A DNA stretch of 64,000 nt from Cyprinodon diabolis (GCA_030533445.1 CM060069.1:27555337-27619336), one strand, 5' to 3'; positions 27,339 to 61,957 are shown, counted from the stretch's first letter. Numbers and translations are program-made. Notes: a model not told the origin generated them from the letters alone.

Positions 27339-27578
27339 TTGTCATCTTATTTATGTAAATTCCTTTACTGTCCCAAAATGGGAAATTCACTCTCAGCATT
27401 TGACCTATCCCCTTGGGGAGCAGTGGGCTGCCATTGTGTGGCGCCCAGGGAGCAGTGTGGCGTTAAGGGTTTTTCTCAGGAACCAAGAGTGAAGGCTGTG
27501 GGGGTCAAACCGGGTATTTGCAACCTTCAGAGCACAAGCGCAATACTGTAATCCACTAGGCCAACACTCCCAAGATAT
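27339..27578 (+). repeat. Interspersed repeat family 2, copy 2 (most complete)
   Basis: Aligns with 3630-3800 and 29800-29998. Contains 'tatccccttggggagcag', 'gtggcgcccagggagcag', 'gttaagggtttttctcagg' and the tail 'ccactaggccaacactccc'. Preceded by an A-rich tract at 27304-27322. Confidence 0.75.
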
Positions 27579-29799
27579 TCGTAAATTCATGTGATTGTCT
27601 TTTTGTGTCAGTTTATGGTTTATATACAGTGCTAACAGTAAAAAGGAAGCTACTGTACCCAAAGAGAACTCTGTAATTCCATGCAGAATGGCTGAGTCAG
27701 GATTTCAAATCAAATTATCTTTCTGTTTGAAAATTGTGATAAAAGCATCAATAAGGGATATTACCCATTTTAATATCCTCTTCAATTTCCCTTCGATTTT
27801 TAGCAATTACTTGAAACTTTGCAAAACAATAGGAAGAAACAACTGTGACCAGAGGAGCCACTAAATAAATGACTCTTTAGTTGATATCAGAGCAAAGAAA
27901 CGTATATCTAATTGTCCATCTAATGCAGCTTTACAGAAGATTCCTGTAAAAAATCAAGCTTCCCCCCAGAAACAAAAGGAGATCACAGACCAGGTTGAGC
28001 AGGGTGAGCACACTCCTGCCCTGTTTCCTGTAAAAATGATCTTTTGAAGATCCCAGATTAGTTTTCCCCATGAGAGCTAGTTGGGGATGCAGTGGTGGTA
28101 CTTGTGATTTCCTGGGCATGTGTTTTATGCACCAACCTGCATAGCAGATCAAAGTCAACCCGTGCAACATGATGGTTGATGATAGGACACATGAAAGTAA
28201 CACTCAACCGTGTGTAGTGTGTAAAGATCAGAGCCCAGTAGGAAGGCGGGGATGCCAACATAAACAAATCAAACGCACCTACGTTTTAGAGTTTGTGTAG
28301 TGAAATATACCCACATGTTGGGGCCTCTTAAAGGCACTAATGCAACAGATGTGGACATTTCAGGGTAACGTTTCAGATACACAATATAGCATGATATGAA
28401 AGGAGATTTAAATAAAAAGGTTTCTGCATATATTTACATTCCTTAAATTGCTGCAAAAGGAAAACAATGTAATCTTTCTTTGATTGATTTATTTATTTTA
28501 GATGAACAGTTTTCAGATTTATGGCAATTATCACAGCTTCAAACAATCTGCTATATAATCAAAATATGGATACATTAGTCCCTTTTCAGTGTGGGTCTCT
28601 AGTGGGTTGTAGTTTTAAAAAACGTTTTGTATTGTATTTCTTTCCTGCTCCAGAGCGTCCTTCCCGTGTCATATTCTGATGACCCTCTGCTTCCTGCAAG
28701 ACGCATGGAGACGGTCCTGCCACGAGCCTCACCGCCAGCCACTGAACAAGCTCACAGCTCCTGCTCTTTATACATCCATCAATCCACTTTTGAAGTTCCT
28801 GGCTTTTTTTCTCAACCTATTCTCCTAAAAACAGTTTCCCTTTATTTTTGTCATTCTTTAGTTTTATATTGTCTATTTCTTCTTTTCTTGCCACTTCTCG
28901 CCTGCAACATCCACTTCTCCTTACTGCTTCCTTCTGTCTACACCTCTGTTCTCCTCTGCATCCATTCTTTGCTCCTCTCTTTGTCTGTCGGCCCAGGTCA
29001 CAAGAGGGTCTGTCAGACATTTCCTGTGCAAGTTGCAGATTTAGGCCACACCTTGTGAGGGGATTTCAGAAAGGGCTGTAACTAACACCTCGTAGTAAAC
29101 GTGATGAAATACTACTTGCATTATAAACATAGCATTTACAGTGGCTACATTGAGCTCTTTGGGAAATTGTTCTTATTCCTGCTCAACCTGCAGTTTTGCA
29201 TGATGGAAAAAAATTGTTGTAAAAATAACAAGGGGGTAAAGCAGCAAATACAGCAGTGGTTAGATTGGTATATCTAGAAAAGAAACAAGAATCTTAACTT
29301 TTATCATTATTATAAAGAAAAATAACTGTCAAGTAGCTGACAACCCCTCTCTGCCAAAATGTTTAATTTTTGAGCAACAGAAACCAGTGCATGATTCTGA
29401 AATGAAAGGATTAATACTTTGTTTTCCGATCTTTTTTGTAATAAAATCCTAAAAATGTAAATGTGATTGACACTTGTCGACTCCTGTAGCTTTTGCAGGT
29501 GTGTCTACCATGCTAAAAGGTGAACCATTGTTACGCAGGTTTTCTTTCAGGACTGCATCATATTTGGCTCCATATTTCTGCTGCGTTTCAGAATGAATGG
29601 TATGATCCGATTCATTTGTAGTGATTGCAACCTCAATGCAACTTCATCTTGCCAGAAAACATTCTTCATATTTTCTCTGTTCCCTAAACTTCATAGTAAA
29701 CTTTGCTAACCTGAGATGTGGATCTCTGTGGTTTACCCCAAGGTACTTTTGGCCTTTTGACTGCTTTTAAGCCTAAAAATTGCATTCATAATTATAATT
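27579..29799. other. Intergenic; unassigned open frame at 28627-29058
   Basis: The plus-strand frame 28627-29058 (143 codons) follows a pyrimidine-rich 'tttctttcctgctccag' that could be a splice acceptor. Its middle is hydrophobic and C/T-rich, as expected from biased base composition. No family recognised; the rest shows nothing. Confidence 0.3.
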
Positions 29800-29998
29800 G
29801 AATTTTATTGATCTTACATTGAAGAAATTTACCTCTGCATTTTACCCATCCCCTTTGGGAGCAGGGGGCTGTCATTGTGTGGTGCCCAGGGAGAAATCAG
29901 GGGTTAAGGGTTTTGCTCAGGAACCAGGAGTGGAGGCTGTGAGGATCCTTCTCAGAGCACGAGTTCACTGGTCTAACCCACTAGGCCAACACTCCCCT
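29800..29998 (+). repeat. Interspersed repeat family 2, copy 3
   Basis: Same block order as copy 2 ('gggggctgtcattgtgtgg', 'ggggttaagggttttgctc', tail 'ccactaggccaacactccc'). Head and tail are both present. It lies about 2.2 kb from copy 2 in the same orientation. Confidence 0.75.
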
Positions 29999-30751
29999 AA
30001 CTATTTAAATTTAAACTGAGAATAAATTACGTTATTGTGGATCATACCTACTAATTAGACTTCTGGAGGGAAATGCTTATACATGCCAAAACTTAAAACT
30101 ACCTCTAAAAATGTTAACATTTTAAATCCTCCTTTTACATTTGCAACCTGCTGTTGATGTCAAGCATGCAATCAGAGTTTAAGTTTTGTTTTATAACAAT
30201 ATGCTAATGCTAGTGTGGATTTTAACTAACATAGGTGTGGTGACTCTAGTGAAGTGTTTACATGTAATACTTTTAAACATTTTCACTTGACAATGTGAAT
30301 ATTCCTTTGTTTGGACAAAGTCTCTGTTATACGTGAGCGCCTTGTGTTTGAGAGTTGGCATAGTCCCACATGTTCCACAGGCCCGTGTGTCATTGACTTG
30401 GCCTCACTTCTCCTTAGATCCGAGGTCACCAAAATGTGTTTGTACACACGTGCCGGCAGCAATAACATACCTTTGCTGTGAATCTGTGCACACTGCCCCT
30501 CTGGTCTTCTTCCAGTCCAGGTCAGAGGCAGGAAGAGCACCAAGAGAAAGGGAGGAAGCAGAAGCCGCTCTTTCTGGCTGCAGGTACTAACTCTGAGCCT
30601 TGACCTTTAACTTCAGCCTAAATCTTTTTGAGAAAATACAGCTTTGCAATTACAACTCCAACTCTCTAACCGTAGGAATACTGGATATTTTAAGGAGGAC
30701 ATTGGAAATAAACAAAATAAAAACAGCAAATTCCAGGGTTATAATTAAATC
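29999..30751. other. Intergenic downstream of ndufa8, nothing recognised
   Basis: 30330-30590 is GC-richer with overlapping small open frames on both strands and no recognisable product. Confidence 0.4.
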
Positions 30752-31115
30752 TTTATTATCTGACAACATCTGTTCTTGTTCCATCATCACATTTACAGAA
30801 ATGTTAAGGAAAGTTGTATGAATTGATTTATTTTGTTCTCCCAATCAACCATTTTCCTTTCCTTTATCAAACAAAGCTGGTGGGGTACAGCCTTAAAGAA
30901 CACATTATAGACATGAGTCCTGCCCAAATCCAACGTCATCTATGGGAAAGGGTGCGAGGAGGAGCATCAAAAATGCTTGTTTTCACACCTGAGAGATTCA
31001 AACCACCTGATTCCATCATCATGTGAAAGTTGTTGATTAATAGTCTTGATGTTTTTGGGCAGAACTCATGACTTTGGAGGGTGACTAATTTTCTTTTTCT
31101 CCTACTGGAAATGTT
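30752..31115 (-). other. ndufa8: ndufa8 3' untranslated region (predicted)
   Basis: Sequence immediately after the ndufa8 stop, read on the minus strand. Two AATAAA signals lie at 30832-30827 and 30757-30752, giving a predicted 3' UTR of about 290-365 bases. The real cleavage site is not known. Confidence 0.5.
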
Positions 31116-31253
31116 TCACCAGTTCCAGAAGAATAACCTACTGCCATATTTGGAAGGCTCCAGTTTGGTTTCGATGGCTGGGTTGGGCTCAGGGCGAGGT
31201 CTAGAGTGATAGGGGTTCTCTGGGAGAGGACGTGAGGTTGCCACTTTGGTAAC
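31116..31253 (-). CDS. ndufa8: ndufa8 exon 4 (aa 128-172 and stop)
   Basis: Acceptor TTTTTGTAAG/GTTACC after 4.4 kb of intron. It encodes '[17 protein letters not shown]' and the C-terminus 'GSRLFFWNW', both typical of vertebrate NDUFA8. TGA at 31118-31116. Confidence 0.96.
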   Translation of the reverse strand, partial: VTKVATSRPLPENPYHSRPRPEPNPAIETKLEPSKYGSRLFFWNW

Positions 31254-34200
31254 CTTACAAAAACAAACAAAACAAAAAACATTACAGGATTTGGAATACG
31301 ATGCAGATGCAACCCCACCCTCATGCAGTCTACTATTAACAATTGGCCTCAGTCTGGTATCGGTATCAAGGTTTCAACCATTTAGAAAACAAAACACTTT
31401 GGGGTAAGAAGATCCCTGCAAGGTACTCCCCGATTAACATTACATCCAGCTCTGCTCCACTGTGAACACAGCACCAAATACACCACCATTGCTATCTATG
31501 AGAGAATTGAGCTTGCACCGCCTTCCGGATAGTGAACCAGCAAAATTCGACATGATTTTACCTTCACCGGATGCCAAAGGAGGACTGCAGTAAATATACA
31601 GATAAGATATAGATCCAAAAAGACACTGAACGTTCACAGAGTCCAGAATTTCCAAACAATTCACTAAAGATGGCTAGCTTTCCTCAAAGACCTCTCTATG
31701 TATATACATTTGTAAATCTGTGTGTATATTAGCCATTGGTTACATTAGATACATTACAAGGCTTTATATAAACTATTAAGATAATCAAAACATTAAAGCC
31801 CAATCCCAGTACACCCCAAGCCCTACTTTTTAGCTATACTCCTACATTTTGCAACTTCCCAGGAGGGAAGTGGTGTCCCAATTCCTCTTTACAGATAGGG
31901 GTATGATTTTAGCCCTAAAAAATAGAGGAATTTCAGACGCTGAAAAGCTGGTGAAGGGCTTTTTTTGTTTGTTTTTATTTTTGAAAGCCAACAAAGCTGT
32001 TGGCATCATGTTCTGGGTTCACCTGATTCTACAGGACAACAGAGGTTAGGAGAGATTGTGTTTTGGATTTCAGACAAGACATGAGGAAAACGGTGCAAGA
32101 GCACTGTCAGAAAGAGCACCAGAAGTCACTTCCATCTCTGGAGTAATCTCTCCCCACCTGCGGGGAGAGGCTACATCTATCAGGGAGTTAGAGGGGGAGG
32201 CTACAGCTGACCAGAGCTAGCTATTGAACCCAACTGTGCAGAACCCAAGGAGCGCAGTGGGAGATTAGATAAGTCTGCTGGAGAGACAGAATACTGAAGA
32301 AAGGGGAGAAGAACACCGGCTGGCTGTGAGAAGGACAGCAGTACATCAGAGAAGCTTGCCAGGGAGACAGAGATAGGAGAGTCAACGGCTAGCCAGAGCT
32401 AGCCTATAGAGGCTGAAGTAGAATCAGCGCAGCCTGCCAGGCACACAGCCCCTGAGAGGGGAAGAGAAGCCATCAGCTGGTCAGTGTCTGTACTGAAGGT
32501 AGGAGATGACACACTCCTTCTAGGGCTAAATAAAAATAGCTTTTTTAAAGCTATATATACATGGAGCGCCGTTTCATTCAAAATTAAATAAATACTGATA
32601 TTGTTTAATTGTGTATAAATATTCCATTAAATAAACAAATATCCCCATTAAATAAAAAATATGTTTCAACTTATTTTATTTCAAGATTTGTTTATTTACT
32701 TAGATTTATTAATTAGATCATTTACTTATTTCATAATGTAGTATTATTTTGTGACACTTATTATTGTACACTTTATTTTGTAATGCTACTTTACGCATTC
32801 ATTATTTTTTAACTCCATTCTTCATTTAAAGCTCCTTATTTCCTGTTCTTAAACTGAAATGAGGGCCTGGAGTTTTAGCTGTCAGGCGGCGCTGTTAAGA
32901 TCAACTCAAGAGTAAGACAAGAACTAGTTTTCACTATATCGAACAGCAGAACAAAATAAGAACTGATGCCCATTTTTTGGCAGCATTTTGCAGAATGCTT
33001 CTGATCTTTCTAGATTTATTCAACTGATTTACAATATCTGATAACAGAACATTCAAAGACTTATTAAAAGAATAATATGGCTTTTCTGTATCTGATCTCT
33101 AACAGAAATGAGACCCTACGCTACTTCCAGGAGAGTTCACTGTTTCGGCTTTGGATTTATACATAAATATAGTCTTTTCGGGGGTTCATTTTTTAAACTT
33201 TTGGTATATAATGAATAATCTAAAGAAAGAAATACCTAAAATGCAGATAAAAACAGTGTAGTCATATTTTGCTGGACTGCTCTGAGCATGCCCAATGATG
33301 ATGTTAGACAAGCAGCTTAAATGAAGAGAATGTAAAAAGTATCCAATTATCTAAGAAAAGTATTAATTTACCTTAAATATGTTTTTAAGAATTTTTTGGG
33401 TGATTTAAGGATAAAAGTACTTTTAGTACCATAATTAAATTATGTATGGCAACCAGGATGACATCTGCTTGCACATAGGGGTTGGCAATACATAGAATAT
33501 ACTCGATGTATCCCGGGTTTTCCCACGTGCAATAGTTAAAATGTCTATCGCAATCATAGAGTACAAATTCCCATGACGACGTTAAGTGGTCTGCACATAT
33601 TTCATTGAGAGACACACTTTGAATGCATCATAAACCCCTCCTTCCAACAGGATTATTTTCTGCACAGCACCAACGCACACTTCAGCAGACAAAATACGGT
33701 GACAGCAGGTGTTTCAGCTAAGCAATATATGGCAGTGGGTTCGGAGTTTTCGCCTAAAGTCACCCGCTGCAGAATGAAGAATGTTGTAAACCCTGCATGT
33801 CAGTGTCTCCCCGCACATCAATTAAAACTATAAATAAATCAGCTGTGAAGCCGATGAGAGAAAAAGGAAGAGCTGGAAATCACAGGCGCTATTTATTATA
33901 TTATTTCAATGTTTTTTAGTTGCTCTAATACCTGTGATGTGGTCTTATTCAGAGGTTTTTGCAGGTGTTTTCTAAAATTGGCAATATTCTCAATTGTATA
34001 ACCTTTTGAGCTTCTTTAAAACTCCCAGAACGTAAAGGTCAATGCAAATAGTTTTGAGATGCTCTAATAAGGTTCTAATTTTTGGACAGTATTTCGACTG
34101 TTGTTTTTGTAATTTGAGATCAATTTCTTTTTTCATCCTGCACAAATTCAGTATGCACAAACAAAACAAAAGAGCGCTTTGTTATTTTACATTTTATTAA

Positions 34201-36257
34201 GCATTCTGTGTTTTTGCTTTGTTCCCTGTTTGGTCGCTGGTATCTTGTTAAAGGTCTAATACTGACATAGAAGGACATAATGTGGCAGTGTTATTTGTGT
34301 AAAGCTTTAAACTGGTTAAAAATGCAAAGCAGATGCACTTTGCCCATCATAACCAACCAACGCTGCCCGACAGACCTCTACCTCCTTAATTGAATATGAA
34401 AACATGAAATAAAAGCTTCAAATGAAAAACTTAAAAGAATAAAAGTCACTGAATACGTAAAGTAGCTTTACAAAATAAGTGTCACAAAATAATACTCCAT
34501 TATGGAATGAATAAATACATAGCGTAATTAATAAATCTCTAGTTTTAAAATCTAATCATACCTGATAAAGAAAAAATTAAAAAAAGATTACGAAGCCTTA
34601 GCTGCTGTTGCCTCAATTACAGGGGGTTTTGGTAGTGGGTGAGGGCTAGTGGCTGTAGACAGGGGGTGTATTGGAATGAACCAAAATAAGCAACACGCAT
34701 CACTTTTTTCTGCATTCAGTGTACTTGCCCGCTACAGAAAATATCTGGAGGCCCAAAAACAAAATGTGTGGCAGTTTAAACCCTTTTTAAAATCCATAGG
34801 AGGAGCTTTAATCTGACTTCCTATGAGCTTCACACTTCAGCAGGGCTAAGATGCAGTATAAATAAGGAGGCTTCAGAAGTTTGCAGCACAGCCGGATGCG
34901 GTGTAATTAGAGGTTAATGAAGCACACTTTCAGTCCTAATCAACCTTCACCTCAACAGAGAAAGTCCGTAAAAAATGTCTGCTGTTTAACAAATGAGAGA
35001 TAAAACACGAACACTTTGTTAAGATTATTTAACTGATGATGGTTGAGTCTGTAAAACCCTAATAATACCTGCATGTTGTGAGTCAGAACTAATGTTTTCC
35101 CAAGTAGTTTATCTATTTGGGACAGTTCCCCCGTCAGAATAAAAATTCATCTTTATTATGAATTTGGCAAAGATTTGGGAATGGAATGAGAGCGGTGTCC
35201 TTGATCTAAGAACAAAGTGTAATATTTTGATAGGGCTGGAGCCATGGATGTCTCCTCATCTGCAAACGTGTAACGATGTAATGATGTGGCATACTAGAGT
35301 TGTATAAAATGCTTTTTTACCTGTGATTCGAGTCCACATTAACAAGCTGTTAGCCCGGTTGGTAAAAGCTGCCTTCTGTAACTCTAAGAAAATGCTCTGA
35401 GTGCAACTTTTCTGGACTGGGTAAGAATACATTTTATGTCAAAATGTGTTGTCCTGTCTCATGGTTAATTTATACATATACACTAGATAGAGAGAGCTTT
35501 AAGGTGAAAACACAGAGCTTTCCATAACAACTTGAAAAAAAAGGACAATTATTCCAATATTATCACTATTAAGGTGCCTATGAGTAAAGTTCATTTCTCT
35601 TCAATAAAATCCCAGAGAAAGCACCAAAATAATGATTCATAGAGTAAGAGTGTTCACCTTAGATAGATCCCCCAGTTGAGGTCTCTCCCAGCCTAGTTTC
35701 TCAAGGACACAGCTGTCAAAGGCTTGCTGCTGTTTGCGGCAGTGACGGAGTTCTGCCAGGTTGGTGTAATCCAAGCAGGTCCAGTACTCCGTAAAGGACT
35801 CAGCACAGTTTCCCTTGATTTGTCTGAAATACAGAACAACAAACAATTATGCTTCGATCAATGGCTATACAGTATATGGTTCACAATATCAGCGCACCTT
35901 AGCAGTGAATAGCTACATCTGAAAACATGCACAAATAAGCCCCTTAAATATTCATCCAGATTTTAGAACAAGCTGTTTTATACAATGGAAAGACGATTAA
36001 ATATCCATACAAGTCTCAGAAATGCAGAAGTCATTAAAGGCATAACCAAAAATCTAAAGCTGGTGAATTAGTTTTTATAAAACTCCTGTATCTTTCCTGC
36101 CAAGGGGGCCTGAGGCTTCTTTTCATTATCAACATGAAAAACCTCTTTCAGCACCATAGTTACAGAAATATAGGTCTGCTTTCAAAATGAAAGCTTGCTA
36201 CTGTGTAAACACAATTTTAACTTTGCCTTTTCAACAAGTCAATCTGTCCAAAAAATA

Positions 36258-36291
<34 letters not shown>

Positions 36292-38256
36292 AAAGAAATC
36301 CACACCACAGAGTATTCTAGGTTAGATTACTAAGATATCTCAATAGTTAGTAGATGTTTCAACAAACTACAAATTTGCATTTGTCTGACGATTGCATGAA
36401 AATTCACACCTGGCTAATGTTGCATCCAATTCAGATCATTCATGTTAAAATATTGTGAGTCTCAGTCCAGTCTTGTTTTTATAAAACCTGCCTACCTATA
36501 TCAAGCCTATATTTTACTTAAAACCTCATCAGCCCCACTTTGCTCCAGTCTTTCAACACTAGTTTCCAGTTACAAACCTCTACATCTCATGATAAACAGA
36601 AAACCCTATTAGCAAAACAGGACAAAAAAATTGAACTCTTCCAATTTTTAAGTGTCTATCTAACGGCTTCATAGCTCATAGGAACAAATCGCTAGCAGCA
36701 ACATTTGCAACTCAAACCCACATTTGCTTTCCGCATGTCCATCACTGAGTAAGAAGCACACAAAGTCTGACCACAAACCTCTTATGACCAGAGTTCCTCA
36801 TGGACTCTTTAAGTCTGCATTCTGTTGGCACCAGCATTTAGCCACATCTTTATTCACTGTCTGAACATAGGACCTAGGTTAATTTTTGCAGATGACAGCA
36901 GGCGAGCAAATTATGAATCTGAAAACACAGTTGTTCTGCATAATCAGCAGAGTATTACATTCTTTCATGGGAACTTTTCTTCTTGAAGCCAAAGCAAATT
37001 ATTGCAATTACTCTCTGCAGCCAATGAGAAAGACTGTTTTGTAGTGTTGAATGCTTAATTATTTAACCTTAAATATGTGCCATAAAGTTAAGAAACCAGT
37101 CAGTCAACTAATCTCTGTGCATGGTTTCTATTCCTTTAAATGTCAACTTTCACTGAGGCTATTACATAACAGATCTCAAGCAATTATGATATGCTTTTTT
37201 AGCCAATGCTTCTGTTCTTATGTACTAGACGTTAGGAACAAAATGTTCAAAAACTGAAGTTACCTGAAAAAGTTCAGTGCACATTCATTGACTTTCCTCC
37301 CCTCTTCTAAACACTTCCTTGGATCCTTCTCCTCCCAGCGACAGAGCATAAACTCCTTGTTTGGTTTGTCACACTGGGACCCATAATGGTGGGCAGCAGC
37401 TTTCAGAACTGCAGATGACACGTTTACCTAAAGCAAAAAAGAACAACAAAACATAATTGTGCAAAGAAAATAAAAATCTAGCAATTATGCAGAAAATACA
37501 AACTTTTCTTAGGATGTTTGTCAAGGGTTAACACTTTATTTGCCACAGGAAAGACAGTTATGAGCAGAGCTGCATCCATTTAACCAAGTTTTGAAATTAA
37601 GAGACCATGTGCAACCTGTCTGCTAACATTTGATTTCTTCTTTTTTGTTTTCATTTTGGGTTTTTTTGGGGTTGTTTTTTTTTTTTTTTTACATTGTAAC
37701 CTTGTTTAACAATAAATAACTATATTAGATAAAAGACTTTGATGAAATAACAAGAAAACTTGGTCTTAAGAAAACTTAGGAAAACAACAACAATCTTCAA
37801 TTTTTTTAATTTTGTTTATCAATATTTTATATCAGTTTTATAGTGGTTGCTGGATTAATATAGATGTAGAACATAGCAGATGAAACAATATTATTGTGCT
37901 GTAGTAAGAGATATCCATCTATAAATGTCTTTTGAAAGTTGTGTTTTCTTGTTTTTTTTTTTTTTTTCATCAGTTACTTGATGAAAATGTGATTTATCTA
38001 ACTAGGATTATTATATGAAGAAAAATGTCTGTCATTTAAAAAGTTGAAAAATACAGAATTTTTTTTCTTGACATCTTTTTTATCCCAACCCATATCCATA
38101 ACTGGAAATAAATTTTAAAAAAAAGTGTCTTCATACATGGTATCACCCTTTATCTTTTAAGATGCTCTAGATTAAATTCAATTCAACAATGCTTTATCAA
38201 TCTGAAATTTATGGGAAATAACATATTTCCACTATTACACATTAGTAGAGCAGTGA

Positions 38257-38298
<42 letters not shown>

Positions 38299-39026
38299 TT
38301 CATTAAGTACCTTTCAGTCTTAGTGAAGGCTCAGGTAAACACAAAGATCATGCTAAATATGAGACTTTGCAAATGGCAATTATATATGTTATAAATATTA
38401 CTGATACAAATATTTTTCAGCCACATTAGTCAATTAACAGCGCAATAGATTTGCCTGAGAAACAAAATTGTTTTAGAGATTTTATACTAGCACAGGTGCT
38501 TTATTATTTAACTAACTACATTTTTCTTTGAAAGCTTATAAAGTAAATAAATCTCCAAGGATGACTAGATGAGATCCTTGAGTTTGTAATGACCTAAACT
38601 AACGAAAGCAATGACCTGAAGTTCAAGGACACGTTCTGTCTCAAAACAAAACCACCCAAATGGCGAACCCAGCAAAACAAACTTTTAAGATTGGTTGTTA
38701 TGAAGATTTAGACATTATCTATAAAGTAAAATTTTGAATATGACCAGTTTACCGTGCAACAAGCAAGTGGTATCTCGGAATAACGTTGTTCCGAAAGACA
38801 GGTTTAGTTATTTTATGTCTACTGGACGTATATTATGTATGCATACTCTATCTAACAATCCTCGTGATTGACTTTCACCGTTGTGAACACTTCAATGAGA
38901 CAGCTTTAGCGGCTAGCCGGTTAGCTTGCTAGTTGGCTAGCATGCCTTCTCTTAGCACTAACAGCCACTGCTCACCTCATCCACCTTTAGCTCCTGCGGC
39001 GTAGGGACTTCCAGCGTTGTTGGCAT
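31116..39026 (-). CDS. ndufa8: NADH:ubiquinone oxidoreductase subunit A8 (whole gene)
   Basis: Accessory subunit of mitochondrial complex I, found on the intermembrane-space side. The spliced CDS (39026-38976, 37427-37264, 35823-35658, 31253-31116) is 519 bases and encodes 172 aa. It starts [17 protein letters not shown] and ends GSRLFFWNW. Two CHCH domains show as four CX9C motifs: C36/C46, C56/C66, C78/C88 and C100/C110. These pair as disulfides in this family, normally through the Mia40 import route. All introns are GT-AG and the frame is continuous: phase 0 after exons 1 and 3, and Arg72 is split between exons 2 and 3. Introns are 1548, 1440 and 4404 bp. The protein is close to the human one as I recall it, most strongly around '[19 protein letters not shown]'. 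It is divergent to morn5. No sign of damage. Confidence 0.98.
31254..35657 (-). other. ndufa8: ndufa8 intron 3
   Basis: Contains an LTR-like repeat (35164-35527) and an unusual Arg/Glu-rich, purine-biased block at 32080-32480 with internal near-repeats ('ggggagaggctac' / 'agggggaggctac', and 'agagctagc' twice). 34840-34880 has a TATA-like 'cagtataaataagg' with no attached open frame. The rest is AT-rich. Confidence 0.7.
35164..35527 (+). mobile_element. Putative solo LTR, family 4 copy 1
   Basis: Aligns with 42722-43142. Shared blocks: 'tggcaaagatttgggaatgg', 'gatctaagaacaaagtgt', 'gttgtataaaatgctt' (TATA-like), 'tgtctcatggtta' and the end 'gagctttcc'. TG..CA ends and a central TATA box suggest an LTR, but no target-site duplication is clear and no internal region is present. 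It is antisense to ndufa8. Confidence 0.5.
35658..35823 (-). CDS. ndufa8: ndufa8 exon 3 (aa 72-127, second CHCH domain)
   Basis: Acceptor ATTTCAG/ACAAATC, donor TCTAAG/GTGAAC. Holds C78/C88 and C100/C110. Without splicing the frame runs on only six codons to a stop, which confirms that the donor is used. Confidence 0.97.
36261..36289. repeat. Poly(A) tract in ndufa8 intron 2
   Basis: An uninterrupted run of about 29 A. It could be an old retroposon tail, but no element is recognisable upstream. Confidence 0.85.
37264..37427 (-). CDS. ndufa8: ndufa8 exon 2 (aa 18-72, first CHCH domain)
   Basis: Acceptor ..TTTAG/GTAAAC and donor TTCAG/GTAAC. Holds the CX9C pairs C36/C46 and C56/C66. The last codon (Arg72) is completed by exon 3. 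Confidence 0.97.
38260..38297. repeat. (TA)n microsatellite in ndufa8 intron 1
   Basis: About 18 uninterrupted TA units. Confidence 0.95.
38976..39026 (-). CDS. ndufa8: ndufa8 exon 1 coding part (aa 1-17)
   Basis: ATG at 39026-39024, donor GTGAGC directly after GAG. No other ATG upstream in frame gives a family-like start. Confidence 0.96.
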
Positions 39027-39168
39027 TGCGAACTGCTTGTTTTCTCAAACAAGCGACGAAAATCAATCACCGCTGAGAAAAAAACATCCAACGTCCTCTC
39101 GTTTGTTTCAGGGACGAGACAGACGAGGCGAACCGAGAAGGTCAGGTACGTCGTCTGGGGCGTACCGA

Positions 39169-39177
39169 TGACGCAAT
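39169..39177 (+). promoter_or_regulatory. ATF/C-EBP-like site upstream of ndufa8
   Basis: TGACGCAAT, a CRE/C-EBP-type sequence about 145 bp upstream of the ndufa8 ATG, next to the short inverted repeat GGTACG/CGTACC (39146-39167). Function is inferred from sequence only. Confidence 0.35.
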
Positions 39178-39491
39178 TACGCGGACTGCGTAAACGACTT
39201 CAAAAGAGTGTGGATAATTTATAGAAATAATTAATTTAGGACAGCAAAAAAAACAAATTAACATTTTTAGAGACAGCTTTTTACACATGTGTTGCATTAA
39301 CAAACAGTTGTAACAATTTTTCAATGACATTTTCTAACTTGTGAACTTTATATTTATTTATTCAGTCATTGCGGATATACTTCTGTACTATAATATATAT
39401 AAATATATATGTAAAAACAAAATATTGCTTTTACCCAGCCTAAACGGTGAACCTAAATAAATCCATTTTAAACGGTCAGGTACGGAGTACT

Positions 39492-39505
39492 GTTGTCATG
39501 GTAAC
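39492..39505 (+). promoter_or_regulatory. RFX X-box in the morn5 promoter
   Basis: GTTGTCATGGTAAC, an imperfect palindrome fitting the RFX X-box GTTGCC-N(0-3)-GGYAAC with one mismatch in each half. It lies 162 bp before the morn5 ATG. X-boxes at this distance are the hallmark of ciliary genes driven by RFX factors, which fits the ciliary/sperm expression known for MORN5. Confidence 0.65.
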
Positions 39506-39666
39506 GATACACTAATCTTTGCGTCTTCTTTTTTTTTCACTTCCTGGTTTACTTCGTGGTTTTTGTATTGTGCTTAAGTTAATGACATCTTTTTTGATAT
39601 AGACTGTTTCTTGTGCTTTTTCTCCTTTTGTATTTTCTCCAGCAAAGACTGAGCAATTTCAGACTA

Positions 39667-61957
<22,291 letters not shown>

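Larger units (their letters stand above)
39027..39666. promoter_or_regulatory. Divergent promoter region between ndufa8 and morn5
   Basis: 640 bp between the two start codons. The ndufa8 side (39030-39190) is CpG-rich for this window and has a TGACGCAAT box. The middle is AT-rich. The morn5 side has an X-box at 39492-39505. No TATA box is placed well for either gene. Shared use of the region is inferred from the head-to-head arrangement. Confidence 0.7.

Noticed and set aside
1..31000. TTLL11 on the left, as expected from human synteny
   Set aside because: Looked for the conserved tubulin-ligase motifs (KPDGGCQGDG, HLTNYS) on the minus strand and found none. The catalytic exons are not visible here.
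31085..31342. Minus-strand 85-codon frame over ndufa8 exon 4
   Set aside because: Wrong frame; the spliced exon in another frame gives the conserved NDUFA8 C-terminus.
34855..34870. TATA-like 'cagtataaataagg' in ndufa8 intron 3 as a promoter
   Set aside because: No linked open frame or initiator; AT-rich sequence produces such matches by chance.
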